In this document: in pieces, positions 1-11,899 of the stretch
Position numbering within the stretch: the first letter of the stretch is position 1
Layout: the number at the start of each line of letters is the position of its first letter
From: Dioscorea cayenensis subsp. rotundata
Taxonomy: Eukaryota > Streptophyta > Magnoliopsida > Dioscoreales > Dioscoreaceae
Reading direction: 5' to 3'
DNA length: 64,000 nt
Assembly (NCBI RefSeq): GCF_009730915.1
Contig: NC_052481.1
Span: 4,092,001-4,156,000, forward strand
Translations under genes and position numbers: made by a program
The notes under the pieces: model-generated
Database searches by the model: none
Seen by the model: the letters and a program-made list of their open reading frames with translations, nothing else
What the model was told of the DNA's origin: nothing

Positions 1-1676
1 TCATAGAGACTTTCATTTGGCTGCATCAGATAAAATTTGTAAAAGAAGATTGGTATCTAGAATCAGTAATAATGTGCACTGTGTCTAAACATAATTCCAA
101 AGAATGACCTTTGTCGTAAGCTTTCGGACACCAAGCCCCCCAGTCTTACTTCCGATCTTCTTTCCACCAACAGACTTTTTAGCAGAACCCAAAACTGCTG
201 AACGGATAGGAGCTCTAGGTGAAGGGGGATTGGAAGGTTCCAGGACTTCATGCTTTCCACTTAAATGGTCTATCACTGAATTCGGAAGCTTTAAATCAGG
301 AAAGTCATCTGCAGCACGTGGTGACTGAGATGCAACAGGTGATGAAGGAAATACAGAGTCATCTGAAGCAGCTCTAGCAACTTCTTTGGAAAGCATCTGC
401 CTGTACAACTCAGCAGCTCTAGATGTATATTTTGCCTCAATTTTTCCACCATCTGTCCACCCATGCTGCTTAAAGAAAACCTGTGCACGGTTGTTTCCAC
501 CAAATGCCATCATCTTCAGCTGCTCGGGACTCCATGAATCTAGATTTGTAGACCTGGAAGTAATAACCAAGCAGTTAAATTAGAACCTAAAAAAATTCAA
601 AATTAACTTGTCATGGAAATATTTCAGAAACCAGCGAGTTTATTCACTAACGGGATTAACAAAATAATTATATCTGATCAAGCTGCAGAATTGATGTGGC
701 AAGCATATAAACATTTCATCTATAAGAGATAAGGCATTTCATTAGAAGGAAAATGACAATAAACGCAAAGGGTGGCCCAAACAAATGGCTTTCTTAAAAG
801 ATATACAGTAAATTTTAAGGTCAACCACATGCAGCCATGCCCTCTTATAAAAATAATCCAGTATGGAACCTCATGCAACAAATCTATCACAAAGATTCTC
901 TAGCCTGCACTGTCTATAAACAATTCAGTACCATAATAGTAAATCTTTGTCATGTTTTGTGATATATGTACATACAGGAGTTTCACGGGCCACAAACACC
1001 AATCAGTATCCATTTTGACATCAACATCGTTATTTCCACAGATCTACATTGCGTCTGCAACCAGAGAACAAGAAAAAGGCTCTTTTGATGCTCCAAAATT
1101 AAGGATCTCCATAACCAGCCTTCCAATTAGCTAAAACCAAACAAAAATTACTCACAAAACAAAGCATCTTTACTAAATTTACAGATCACCTAAAATTTTA
1201 TCAGAAACCAATTCATGAATCCCCAATTTGAATTAAGACGAGAGTCATATAAACAACTTCCACAATCATTCACATCCATTTTCGATTGTTCATCATTGTC
1301 ATCATAGCAATCCAATCACAAGCCTAGTTCAGACAAAATCACAAAAATTTAGTCCAAAAACAAAAAGATCTGAACCTGACGAAGCTGATATGAACGCCAA
1401 GGCCACGGTGGACAGCCGAGCAGTCAAGGCAGAGAAAGATCCCGTACGTCACCGACGCCCACGTAGGGTTCTTCGCATTGCAATCGAAGCAAACCTAAAA
1501 CACAGATCAAAATCAAACACAATGGCATTCAAATCACACCAAACAAAAAAAAAAAAACACACCGAAACCTCAAAATCACAGCAACCAGATCAAGATGGAG
1601 AAGGAGAGGAAACCATCACCTTGTTCTCGGACCTGGATTTGAGCTTCTTGAAGACAGCGTTCTTGTCGGGAGCCAT
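1..1676 (-). CDS. ArfGAP domain protein, AGD8/AGD9/AGD10-like (3' end outside window)
   Basis: GTPase-activating protein for ARF small GTPases, expected on Golgi or endosomal membranes in vesicle traffic. Four minus-strand exons can be joined in frame: 1620-1676 (ATG at 1676), 1376-1494, 109-553, and 1-20, which runs off the window. The first three give 207 residues and all have GT-AG borders. The ArfGAP zinc finger is complete: C21-x2-C24-x16-C41-x2-C44, followed by H48-R49 (the arginine finger of the family) and [16 protein letters not shown] Ser/Pro-rich linker follows, then [11 protein letters not shown], as in Arabidopsis AGD8-AGD10. The last visible residues, PNESLYD, correspond to the start of the variable C-terminal half. 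The family is about 400 residues, so roughly half the protein is missing here. A TATA-like TATTTATAA on the minus strand lies near 1817-1826. Domain and subfamily are clear; the exact orthologue (AGD8, 9 or 10/RPA) is not. Confidence 0.93.
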
Positions 1677-1829
1677 CGTCGACGCGAGAGATCTCTCGAG
1701 AGAGAAAGAGATGGAGGAGAAGGATTTGGGAAGAAGAAAGAGATATAATGCCCGAGACCGAGAGGTGTTCGATGAAATCTCGCATTCACTTTCATTTACT
1801 AACCAACGGTTGGTGTTATAAATATTTGC

Positions 1830-4800
1830 GTATATACCCCTTGAAAGTTTTGTATTCCTTTATTAATGCTCTTGAATGTGTGATTTTTATTTTTTTTCTC
1901 AAAATTATCTCTAGGTGTCCATCTTGAATTTCAATCTACCGAAACTGGCCTTCTCAGAGTGTTACTTTTCTGAAAAGTCCCCATATTTTGAAAGATTTAC
2001 TTTTTAATCATTATTTTTTAGTTTAATTAACTTTTTTTATTTTTTTCTCATACAACCATGGAAAAGAATTGATTATTCAGCACATGCCCTCACTGTACAA
2101 CACGGGGTTTAAACAATAACCTCGCACCCACAACCAAGCACTTGTTACCATCATTGCATCCACCGAGACTCAAACTCAAAATCTCTTAAATTTCTCATGT
2201 TCGTTTTTCTCAATGGATCAATATTATTGGGCAATAAGCCTTTCGGTATCTCATTTGATTTCTTTCTCCATGCCCAACAAGGATACCCTCATCCCTAACA
2301 ATTTTCACTAGGGGAATTGATGAGTTCATATAATAGAAAAAAGAAAAAGAAAAAAAAAAAACTTTTTATCAAAATTTTACTTTGTGGTCATACATTATTA
2401 TTAAAATTATTCACGTGTTTCTGTCATAGATTATTATAACCCCTTGATATTAAGAAGGCCAGGTTAAAAGATTCAACTACAAATGCTAAGCATACCCTAG
2501 AGTTCTTAGATTTTCCACCAGTATAAGCAATACTGAGGAGTCGACATTTAGTTAGGGAGGTAGTCCACCCAGCGTGCCCCTTCATCCCCTCCCTATGATT
2601 CTCTTAGGGTGTTATTTTATGTTTTCTTTTGTTTGTTGTTGTTCCACTACTAGTGGGCTTCTCTATTATGTCCTCTTTGTCCCCTATTGTTTGTCTATTG
2701 TTTGTCTGTATTTCTCGGTGGTCTATCATTTTTTAAAAAATAATAATAATAATCATTTTTTCAAATTTAAGATTTATAAAACATATTTTGAAAAAAAATA
2801 TTAAAAAAATTAAAAAAAAGTTATAAATCTATTATCATGCTTTTTCAAAATTTATCGGTAGATACTGTTTGCATATATTTAGTTGTGTATTTCTTAACTG
2901 TTTTTAACTTTTGGCACTTTACAGGCATTAAAAAATTTATATTAGTTATTTATTAATAAATGAAAATGAATCCAAGAGAGTGTTTGTTTGGAAGTATTTG
3001 GTTTTACTTGTACATGTGTTGGGTGATTTTTACAACACAAGTATACGCTATCACAAACAAGTAATATAATGATAATTGATAAGAAAGTATCGTCCCATGT
3101 AGGGCGTAACCATCCCCTCCGCACGGGAGACACCATTTTTCAGGCAATATAAGATTTTATGGTTTAGTTTTTTCTATACTTAAATTAATGTAAAATAAAC
3201 TATTTAGACACATAAAAGTGTATAATGTGGTTATGCTTAAGTGATTAGTGGGTCTACCTATAAAGCATGTGATCCTAACCCACCCAAGTTCAAATCTTCC
3301 TTAGTGCATGTATTTTTAATATGTCTACTCAAATTTTGATTATATTAGCACATTATTCTTCATTTAAAATAATTATTTTGTTGGATTTTTTTTATTTTTT
3401 TATTTTTTTATTTTTTTTATGTTTTGCCTTTAAGCTTTAACCCCTCCTACCATCGAGTCATGGTTCTGTCCCTGGTCCCATGAGGATTGAGTTTATTAAT
3501 TACCGAAATTACTAACCCTAATTCTATTTGATTAATGATATTGAAGAGATTTAATTTAAAAAATCTAATTCAAGGACTAGAGATAGATAGTTAGATGAGA
3601 GGGAATCAATGTCAAGAGATTCTAAGGTTTCCGAGTTTACCTAGACTAATTCCACCCAGATCATCTAGTTTAATTAATCAATGTTTTTTTTCTTATGTTG
3701 TCATCAAATTTTCCTAAATTACATATTGATCTTTCTCAAGCATCAATAGCATATTCCATTAGATAAGTTAACATCATCTTTGAGAAAACTATGAACCTAT
3801 GGAACTTATTAAGCTTTAGAAATTTATAATGATGCATACAATCTCATAAATATCTCTATCTTATGATGATTGTACGATATTTCAACTAAGACTTAATTCA
3901 ATTATCACCTCTTGGTCTCAAATCAAATTACTAACCATGCAATTTGTGATCAAGCAATCACAAGCATTAAGCATAGATTAAAATAGCCAATATAGTCTTG
4001 AAACAAGCATCAATTAAATTAAACAAACATAAATCTAGGTTTTCACAGTCAGGCTACATCGAAGCCCTATAAAAAGGTATTTAGAACATAATAATTGCAA
4101 AACTTGACATATTAACAAGGTTTATAATCAAATAAACAAAGAAAAACTAAATACTAAAGCTTGACGATAAATCCGAGCTGAATCTTTGCTCCTGACCTTT
4201 TGATCTCCGAAATTCTTCTCCCCTTCATCTCAAACCCTAACTTCTTTTATAACTTGAAATTGGGGTAGCACCTAGGCGCCAAAGACTGTAGCGCCTAAGC
4301 GCTATAGTTTCTGTTTTTCACCTCTTTATGCTGTAGCGCCTAAATGTTGCATGCTAGTGCCTAGGTGCTAGATTTTTTGTTTTGCTTGTTCCTTCTTTAT
4401 TGAAACTTTGCTCTTATCTTCTCAAATTTTGTGCTTTCTATATGTTTTTCCTTCAAATCATTCTCTTTCTTTCCTACAATGGAATAACAATAAGATTAGC
4501 TAGGAGTAAATTTGGTTAAAAATAATTCACATTTCATGCACCTTGAGTTAAAGAAAGTCTATATAATTTAGTGCAAAACCCATCAAAATGAAGTTACTTT
4601 ACTTTAACAAATCCTTTGTTTGTTTGGGTGTATTTGTAAACCCTGATATAACTGGATTTACACTATAGTCCTCATTTGGGTGTATTTGGTTTTACACCCA
4701 AATTGGACGTAAAACCAAATTTGCGAAAATCAACCTCAGGGCAGGCGTTCTTTCTAGCTTCTCATGAGACTTGTTGTCGTCCTCCGCTCACATTGCCAGA

Positions 4801-5690
4801 TCTCCCACGCAAGAGTATCATTCTCTTCGTTCACTCCAATTGATCTCCCATGAAAGAGCATCGTCCTTCACTCTTCCAGGAGATTTCCTGTGGGTGCTCC
4901 ACTCATGCATCAAGGATTGTTACACTTGAAGATCTTGTACGAAAGCATCATCTCTATCCTCTATTTGCACAATTAGATTTCTACAGGAGAGCAGCATCTC
5001 ATTTTGTGATCGTATTGGCAAAATCCTTGCAAGAAAGCATCTTCATCATCCTCTATTAAGTTCTAGTAATTGGATACACCTTCCTCAAGATTTTTCTTAG
5101 ATTTTTTTGTTCTTACTCTAATTTTTCTAGTTTTTCTAGATCTAATTATATTTGTTTTGATTTTATGCATTCTTCTTTGCAGATCTTCAACAGTGAATTA
5201 GATCTTTACTAAGCCTTGAAGTTTTCCTTCATATTTCTTGTTTTTCAGCTTAAGGTAACTAATTTTTCTGATGTTTTAGATATCCACACTGAGATCTTTG
5301 TAGATCTGGCCTTTTTCATGCTTATTGGTATATTTTTCTCCCAAAATCATTTTTTTTGTACATATTTCTGCTAAAAATCGTGCTATATGTGTTTATTTTG
5401 ATTTGTTATTGTGATATACTTTCCTTGTTTGTATGGTTAAGCAAAGAGTTGTAGGTTTGGATGAACATCTTGAACTATCTATTCATTAATTTCTAATTAT
5501 TGTGAAATCTTAATATGATTCTCTTATTATGTAGCAATCTATGCTACATCTATCTGAAAGAACAATCAATTGATTAGGTTTACTGAATCATGAAAAATTG
5601 GAGAGGTTGTAAGTAGATAGTTTAGAAAAAATCTGTGTTGATTGATATATATCTATATATATATGATTTTTCATGAATTCTCAAATATCG
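1830..5690. other. Gene-free AT-rich stretch with LTR-like debris
   Basis: No protein gene is supported. The sequence holds long A/T runs (for example 2340-2360, 2740-2820, 3380-3420). From about 3480 to 4640 it has the look of decayed non-coding retroelement DNA. This includes three imperfect copies of a CCTAGGCGC-like palindromic motif at about 4265-4370. The part from 4740 to 5240 is pyrimidine-rich and resembles a plant 5' UTR followed by an intron, but no coding frame continues from it. Confidence 0.5.
3225..3320 (+). mobile_element. Possible tRNA-derived SINE head
   Basis: A stretch with tRNA-like wording carries a perfect RNA polymerase III B-box, GTTCAAATC, at 3288-3296. I found no convincing A-box, body or target-site duplication, so this may be chance. 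Confidence 0.28.
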
Positions 5691-5699
5691 TAGAACATA

Positions 5700-5977
5700 A
5701 TGGGATATGATGAGATAGAATGCAATAGAAGGAATGGAATGGGTTACCTACTCCTTAAGGTCAAAGCAAGCCCTTTAATTTAATTCTTCATTCTTTAATT
5801 AGAAATTAATCAAATCTCCCTAGGTAGGATTCGAACCTACAACCAATCAGTTAACAACCAACAACTCTACTGAGCTACTGAGGAACAACGGGAGATTCGA
5901 CCTCATAGAGTTCAACTCCTGTTCTCAACCCATGAACAATATGAGTCTGAAACTTCCTTCGCAACTCTCGGAACTTT
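5700..5977 (-). other. Nuclear insertion of plastid DNA around trnN-GUU (NUPT)
   Basis: This stretch closely resembles the plastid inverted-repeat region around trnN-GUU, on both sides of the tRNA. It includes the upstream text read on the minus strand, such as GAGTTGAACTCTATGAGGTC, and the GAAACTTCCTTC block next to it. Many changes are C-to-T or G-to-A, the pattern of methylated-cytosine decay in plastid DNA that has moved to the nucleus. The match ends near 5977, where ordinary AT-rich sequence resumes. The left border is approximate. The identification rests on my recognition of the plastid sequence, not on an alignment. Confidence 0.72.
5816..5884 (-). pseudogene. trnN-GUU: Decayed plastid-type tRNA-Asn (GUU)
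   Basis: On the minus strand a 69-nt tRNA-Asn-like sequence runs from TCCTCAGTAGCTCAG to CTAGGGAG. It has a GTT anticodon in TTGTTAA and an intact T-loop, GGTTCGAATCC. The plastid tRNA is 72 nt; the D-loop AGTGGTA has shrunk to AGTA, a 3-nt loss. Several stem bases are changed C to T, which turns G-C pairs into G-T. Because it sits in plastid-derived flanks and has a damaged D-loop, it is most likely not functional. Confidence 0.8.
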
Positions 5978-6964
5978 ATATATCTAATGATATAAATGCC
6001 AAACTTTATTTTGTTTAACAAATAATGTATTTAAAGGAAAGGATCATGTATTTATTATCAGTATTTATTTTCAAGTGACTTGTACTAATGAAATGAAAGC
6101 TATATCTTTTTTAGTGAAGGATGAAGAGCTCAGAATGTATTGGGCAGAAGATTTTTTTGAATCAGTGGCTAACTAAGGAGGAGGGTCTTGAGGGCAAAAT
6201 TAGACACACTAGAAGCTAATTTCTGCATATTACTTTGGACTTATTGATGGCTTGCAATGTTGGAATGGTTTATTATTTTAATTTAGTTTATGTTGGTGAC
6301 TATGAATAATGAATTGGTTCAACCTTGGTTTATGTCTTAAGCCTTGTTGATTTAACCTTGTGATTGTTAGTAAGCAACTAACTTTGTTGATTAGTTTATC
6401 TTATGCCTTGTTAGATTTAGCCTTGTGATCATCTTATGCATGTGGTTGTTAGTAATGAAGTATTTTATAATTATTATGGCTTATTAAAATTGTTTTTTAG
6501 TTGGTCTATTGCTTTGGATTATTTTTTTTTTTATTTTGATTATGTTTATTATTTGATTATGTTTCTTTTTTTAGTTTGTCTTGCTTCTGGGACATGTTGA
6601 GTATGAAGCATTGAAACTAGAACTATCATCAGTCCTTGGTGAGGAGATCTTTCTCCCAAATGCAGCCATCTTCATGTCACTTTCCTCCCACTTCTAATGT
6701 TTTTGAAAGTGAATGGATGTTGTATATAATTAGATGTGTATTTGAGCTGAGCCGTTTGTGAGAGGCTTGGTGTTCGGCTCGATAAGGGCTCGTTCAGGTT
6801 CAACTCATATTGTAAACGAGCCAAGCTTAAGCTTCATTTTCAAGCTTGATTAATAAATGAGCCAAGCTTGAGCAACCAAAAGCTCAGTCTATTTTAGCTA
6901 GCGAACACAACTCACGAACACAACTCGTGAACAAGCTCGTTTATAAGATTGATTGTGAGCTCAT

Positions 6965-7055
6965 TTATATATATATATATATATATATATTACATTAATA
7001 TATATATATATATATACATGTATATTAAGGTGTATATGTGACCATGTCGGTGTTG

Positions 7056-7094
<39 letters not shown>
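6965..7094. repeat. (TA)n and (ATT)n microsatellites
   Basis: Two TA tracts lie at about 6965-6991 and 6998-7016. An ATT tract follows at about 7057-7094. All are inside the left flank of the LINE-interrupted repeat. Confidence 0.9.
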
Positions 7095-7095
<1 letters not shown>

Positions 7096-7808
7096 TTGAG
7101 TCACATATAGGCTGTAAATGGACCAATGCGTTCGTTAAAAGCTTGGCTCGGCTAGTTCATTTAGCTAAATGAGTGATTCACAAGCTTAATTATTGAACTT
7201 GTAAGATAAGCGAGCCAAGCTTGAACACCACCAAGCTCGGCTTGTTTATTGCATAATTAAAAACTTGTTTATAAGAATCATTAAAAGACTAGTTTATAGT
7301 ATCATTTACAATTTTATTTGCAACAATAATTAATATATTCATTTATAGTGTAATGAGCAATCTTATTTACTAGATCGTTAACAATATTACAAAAACAAAT
7401 TATACATAGTTACATCCCAATGTTTATTTTGTTATTATTGTAATTATTTGTTAACTTTTTTTTTTTTGGAAAAGAGCTACCAAAGTAGCTAATTATTATT
7501 AAACAAAGCAAAAGGACATACAAAAAAACAAAATGCAACAACACCAAAAATAGATAACTCTAAGGACAGAAATAACATCTCAAGAACTACAAATAGCAAA
7601 ATCAGAGAAAAAGAACAAAAGACAAAAACTTAAAAAAGAAAACCAACTTGATTGATCAGCTTCATAAGCAACTTTGATTTCTCCAAGCCCTTATGAAAAA
7701 GAGAAAGAAAGATAAGTCGATCGGATCCCATGACCAGCCAAAGCTGTAGCGATTCTGTTCCAATTTTGAATTTGAGGTTGATTCAATTAATGCAGAAGCA
7801 GCCGAATA

Positions 7809-8431
7809 TCATCCAAAATATTTTTGGCGCCATTGAACAAGGTCCTCCGAAAGATGAAGAACCTTCCAAAGTTCATCAAAACTGATATAAATGTTAGAGC
7901 ATTTCTCCCTTGAATCTTTGAATTGGAGCAAAGTCAAGTTTAAAGCTCTCATTTCCATTTCCATTTTTCCTTCTATACAACTTGGGTAAGATCCTACACA
8001 ACATACATTAGCATTAGAATCAATGAAAATAAAACCTAGACCACCCTTACTTGTTGCAACATTCCAAGCAACTGTAGTAAAAATACCCATATAGCCGGGT
8101 TTTAGTCTGTTTTGCATGAGGTAATTCTGCATTTTATAGTTTCCAAAACACATAGAAACTCTTTGACATGTTGCACTGCCAAATTGGCAGTTTGAATCAC
8201 ATCTAGGTTCTTCTGTCTAAAGATACAATCACACCAGGCAATACGATCCACTAAAATAATCTTAATATCAGAAAGGTCCTCCACCTTCTTCCAAATTTGG
8301 TTGCTTATATAACACTGTCTAAAGAGATGATCACTAGTTTCCAAGACAAGATCACAAAACACACAGAAATCTGGAGTACCAAGATATAAATGGTATAAAT
8401 AATCATAAGTCTTAATCTTACCTTGAATCAA
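7809..8431 (-). pseudogene. LINE ORF2 C-terminus: zf-RVT and RNase H-like domains
   Basis: The first part (8431 down to about 8102) has the zf-RVT pattern: CVFCDLVLETSDHLFRQC, a Cys/His cluster found after the reverse transcriptase of plant LINEs. The next frame (8153 down to 7809) carries an RNase H-like stretch: GGLGFIFIDSNANV, then EMEMRALNLTLLQF, where an acidic residue precedes the helix as in RVT_3-type RNase H. The two parts are in different frames and overlap, so a frameshift separates them. Confidence 0.8.
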
Positions 8432-8925
8432 AAGCCAGATGGAAGATTTTGTTCTAGGAGCGACATTAAGTTTCCAAATATTTGATCAACCACACCACTC
8501 CTGATCCTCCAGGTGCTTGCTATTTAAAAACTTATAGACATTGGAAGAAAGCTTGTTACCTTTAAACTCATGAAACCAAACCCAGTGATTGACTTCATCA
8601 TTATTAGTCTTCCCATGGCAGGTAATAAGAGAATTAAAATTAGTGCCAAACATCATATTGAGAGCGTCCAAATTCCAAGTAGTATTGACTAATAGGCTAT
8701 CAATTTGAAAATTGTCAACATTGACATCCATATTTAAATAAACAGGTTTGTAAGCAATGGGTATTTCAAACATCCAAGGGTGGAAAAGGAAAGAAGTAAT
8801 TGTAGGATTAAGACAATTGATCCACAAGAAAGGTTTTAAAACATCAATATTTAAGCATAAACCTTTAAAGAAATCTGAGCAATTTGAAGAAGCTTTATTA
8901 GACCAAAAATTATGATCACCATATT

Positions 8926-10439
8926 TCATGTAAAGGATATCAATTTACAAAAGGTGATGGTATTCCAATTTACCATAGGCATACCATTACCTTTATCATA
9001 GTTTTCCCACAAGAATTTCGTAGAGATCTGAGAAATCCTAGAGAGAACAGAATCAAGAATGGGGTAGACAGAAAGATAATAAGTAGGAGTGGCCATCAGG
9101 ATACTATTAATAATGACAGCTTTACCAGCTTTAGACATCTTAGCCTTGCCCCAATCTACAACAGCCGCATTAAGACGGTTTATCATGAAATTGAAATGGG
9201 AAATGGCTAGATGCTTGAGAGAGATAAGAACCCCTAAATAAGTGAAAGGCATTTTGCCTTGTTTAAAATTTAATATATAGCAAATTCTAGCGGAAACTCG
9301 TCTGTTATACCAACTTGGAAAATAGACCTCCGATTTGTTTTGATTGGGAATCTTACCAGAAATTTGATCATAAAGGTTTAAACATAAGCAAATATTTCTG
9401 GCAGACTTTCTAGAAGTTGTCGTGACAAGAATAAGATCATCAGGATACATAAGGTGTTTGAAATTATAAATCAAATTGTTTGAGAAACTAGCAATGAGCC
9501 CAAGAGTACGTTCTAGCATGATTCAAAATAGCAATAAGGTTCTCAGCCACTAAAATAAAGATATAAGGAGAAAGCGGATCTCCTTATCTAACTCCCCTCG
9601 AGGGGTGAAACCATCTAGAAGGGTTCCCATTGATAAGGAGAGAGAAAAAAGTAGCTTCATGACAGTATCTAACATAGGAACCCAGATGCTAGGAAAATTC
9701 ATTTTGATTAAAGTGGCCATAATAATATCCCAATTAAGAGAGTCGTAGTCCTTTTTAATATCCACTTTGACTAACATCCTGGGGGGATGGTCCTCTCCTG
9801 ATTGATAGAATGAATCATTTCTTGAACTGCTATAATATTATCAACAGGAGAACGACAAGGCATAAACCCACACTGCTCTTTTCCAACCAAGTTATCAATC
9901 ACTTCCTTAATACGATTGGCAAGAATCTTAGTAACAATCTTATAAGCCACATTACAAAGAGAAACTGGGTGAAAATCAGAAGCAAATTTAGGGTGCTCAT
10001 ATAGGTTATTCCCCAGGCTCTAGGCATCACAGCATTGTCAAAGAAATAATTAATGGTTGGCACTAAATGATTCTCAATATCTTTCCAAAAAATTTTTGTA
10101 AAACTCCATATTCATACCATCTTAACCAGGAGACTTCCCCTCAGGTAAGGAGAGAAGAGTAGTGAAAATCTCATCTCTAGTAACTGACCTACTGAAAAAA
10201 ATCTTTTGAGAATTAGAAATAGTAGGCAGATCATTGGGGAGAGACTCCAAAACCAAGTCAAGAGACCTGGAATCAGAGTTCCTCCAAAGAATAGAGAAAT
10301 GGTCCGGAAAAATAGTTTCTATTTGCTGAAAATCATTAGAGAACCTGTCATTATTATCAAAAATATTTGTAATGGAATTATGATGTCTACGAATCCTTAC
10401 ACTTCTATGAAAGAAGGAAGAATTCATATCCCCACCCAT
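8926..10439 (-). pseudogene. LINE reverse transcriptase (broken)
   Basis: Three minus-strand blocks together make a LINE reverse transcriptase. 10439-10122 is the N-terminal part (FFHRSVRIRRHHNSI, then DEIFTTLLSLPEGKSPG). 9777-9550 contains VDIKKDYDSLNWDII, the family's palm motif A with the usual Ala after Lys replaced by Asp. 9519-8926 contains LMYPDDLILV, which stands where YADD or FADD is expected; both catalytic aspartates are kept but the preceding Ala is Pro. GKAKMSKAGKAVIINSILMATPTYYLSVYP is replaced by stops and shifts only beyond this block. The region between 10122 and 9777 is coding in other frames. Confidence 0.85.
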
Positions 10440-10699
10440 AATCCATTTTAATCTAGATCTTTAAACCCATCTACTGTGATTTTGTCTCAACAAAGCTCTA
10501 TATGTATTCTATAAGCTTCTGAAAAGATCTGAGTCTAAATTAGAGCTTAACCTATCACTGACCTCTAGAGCCTGGAGTTGAACTTCAATGTTTTTAATTT
10601 CCTGATCAAGAGCACCCGGACCATATTGTCTAATAGAACAGACTCCTCTCCTAACCTGAGCCAAAACATGATAGAAAGCATGCATTGGATTAGAATGAG

Positions 10700-11545
10700 C
10701 ATTACGAAAGGGCTTTATGGATTTCAAAAATGTAACTAGCATGCTCCAACCAATAATTTTCAAAGGGAAAAATTCTACGAGAGGCAATATTCGCTTTAGC
10801 AATACTGATTAACATAGGAGAATGGTCAGAAAAAATATTAGGTAAATACTTGGGATGGATGGTAGTAGAATAAGTTAACCAGTTATCATTAACCAAGAAT
10901 CTATCAAGACAGGCCCAACGTCTCGCAAGACCACGCTGACCATTACACCAAGAGAAAGTCACTACAGAAAAACTGACATTAAGAAGAGAGTTGCCAGAGA
11001 TAAAATTATAAAAATAATAAACCTTTCTGGTATAGTAATTAAAATTATTTCCTTTGTGATCAGCAGACGAGGTAATTGCGTTGAAATCGCCCAGCAAAAT
11101 CCAATTAAAATAAAGTTTTGAAATTTACGATAATTCTTTCCAAAGTTTTTGGTGCAATTGGATGTGTTGGGCATTATAAACCACTGAAATGATCTAAGGA
11201 TCATCTATAGAAAAAGAAAAAATTAAATGAATGGCACGACAAGAATGGGCCACCGGAGATATCCTTCCTAAGTGTTTGAGCCAAAAAAATAATAATCCCT
11301 CCAAAATAGCCTTCCGCCGGAATTGCAACCCAATTCCAAAACTTAGCAAATTTACTGCAAAGATGGGAAACCATCTCATCATCTACTTTGGTCTCCACCA
11401 GGGCAATGATATCAAGTATATTTTCTTTCATAAGCCTCTTTAACCTATTGAGCTTATCTTTGCTTGTTGATCCCCTGCAATTCCACCCAAGAATATAAAG
11501 CTTTCCTGATATTAGCATCAAAATTATCAAATAATCAGTCCACAT
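10700..11545 (-). pseudogene. LINE endonuclease domain (EEP family, broken)
   Basis: The N-terminal ORF2 endonuclease nicks target DNA to prime reverse transcription. Visible family motifs on the minus strand are LGWNCRG (near 11495), DIIALVETKV (the metal-binding Glu of the E-T-K motif, near 11420), LGDFNAI (near 11090) and SDHSPMLI (near 10820), in the expected order. Frames change at least twice between the first and last motif. The ATG at the head of the first block is probably within the ORF1-ORF2 linker and not a confirmed start. Confidence 0.85.
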
Positions 11546-11899
11546 AAAAGCTCAAAATATAGCAACAAAAGAGGAGCCAAAAACAAGGAATTAAATAGAG
11601 GGAAGTTGAGGACGAGATATCCAAATAGGGTCGATCCCATCATCACTGTCCCCATGTCTTCCCTTCTTCTGAGAAATAAACTGCAACGTGCTTCCTTTTT
11701 AGGCTAAAGATTCCTTCCTAATTCCCTCCTAAATTTGCCGAGGGTGGTGGAGTCTTCTATTTTATCATTCATTTTAATATCTTCATCAGAGTCCTCAGAT
11801 TCTTCCATAGAATCCTCTGAGAAATCTGAGCCCTCTTCGTCTTCGGAAAGAATAACTTCTAGTTTGTCAACAACCCGTTAGTGCTTGACGATGTTAGTC

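Noticed and set aside
1390..1821. 143-residue plus-strand frame over the ArfGAP 5' end
   Set aside because: The minus strand encodes the zinc finger exons here; the plus frame crosses an intron and has no homology.
4850..5059. 69-residue frame in a pyrimidine-rich patch
   Set aside because: No recognised domain; the surrounding sequence looks like a leader and intron of a mobile element, not a gene.
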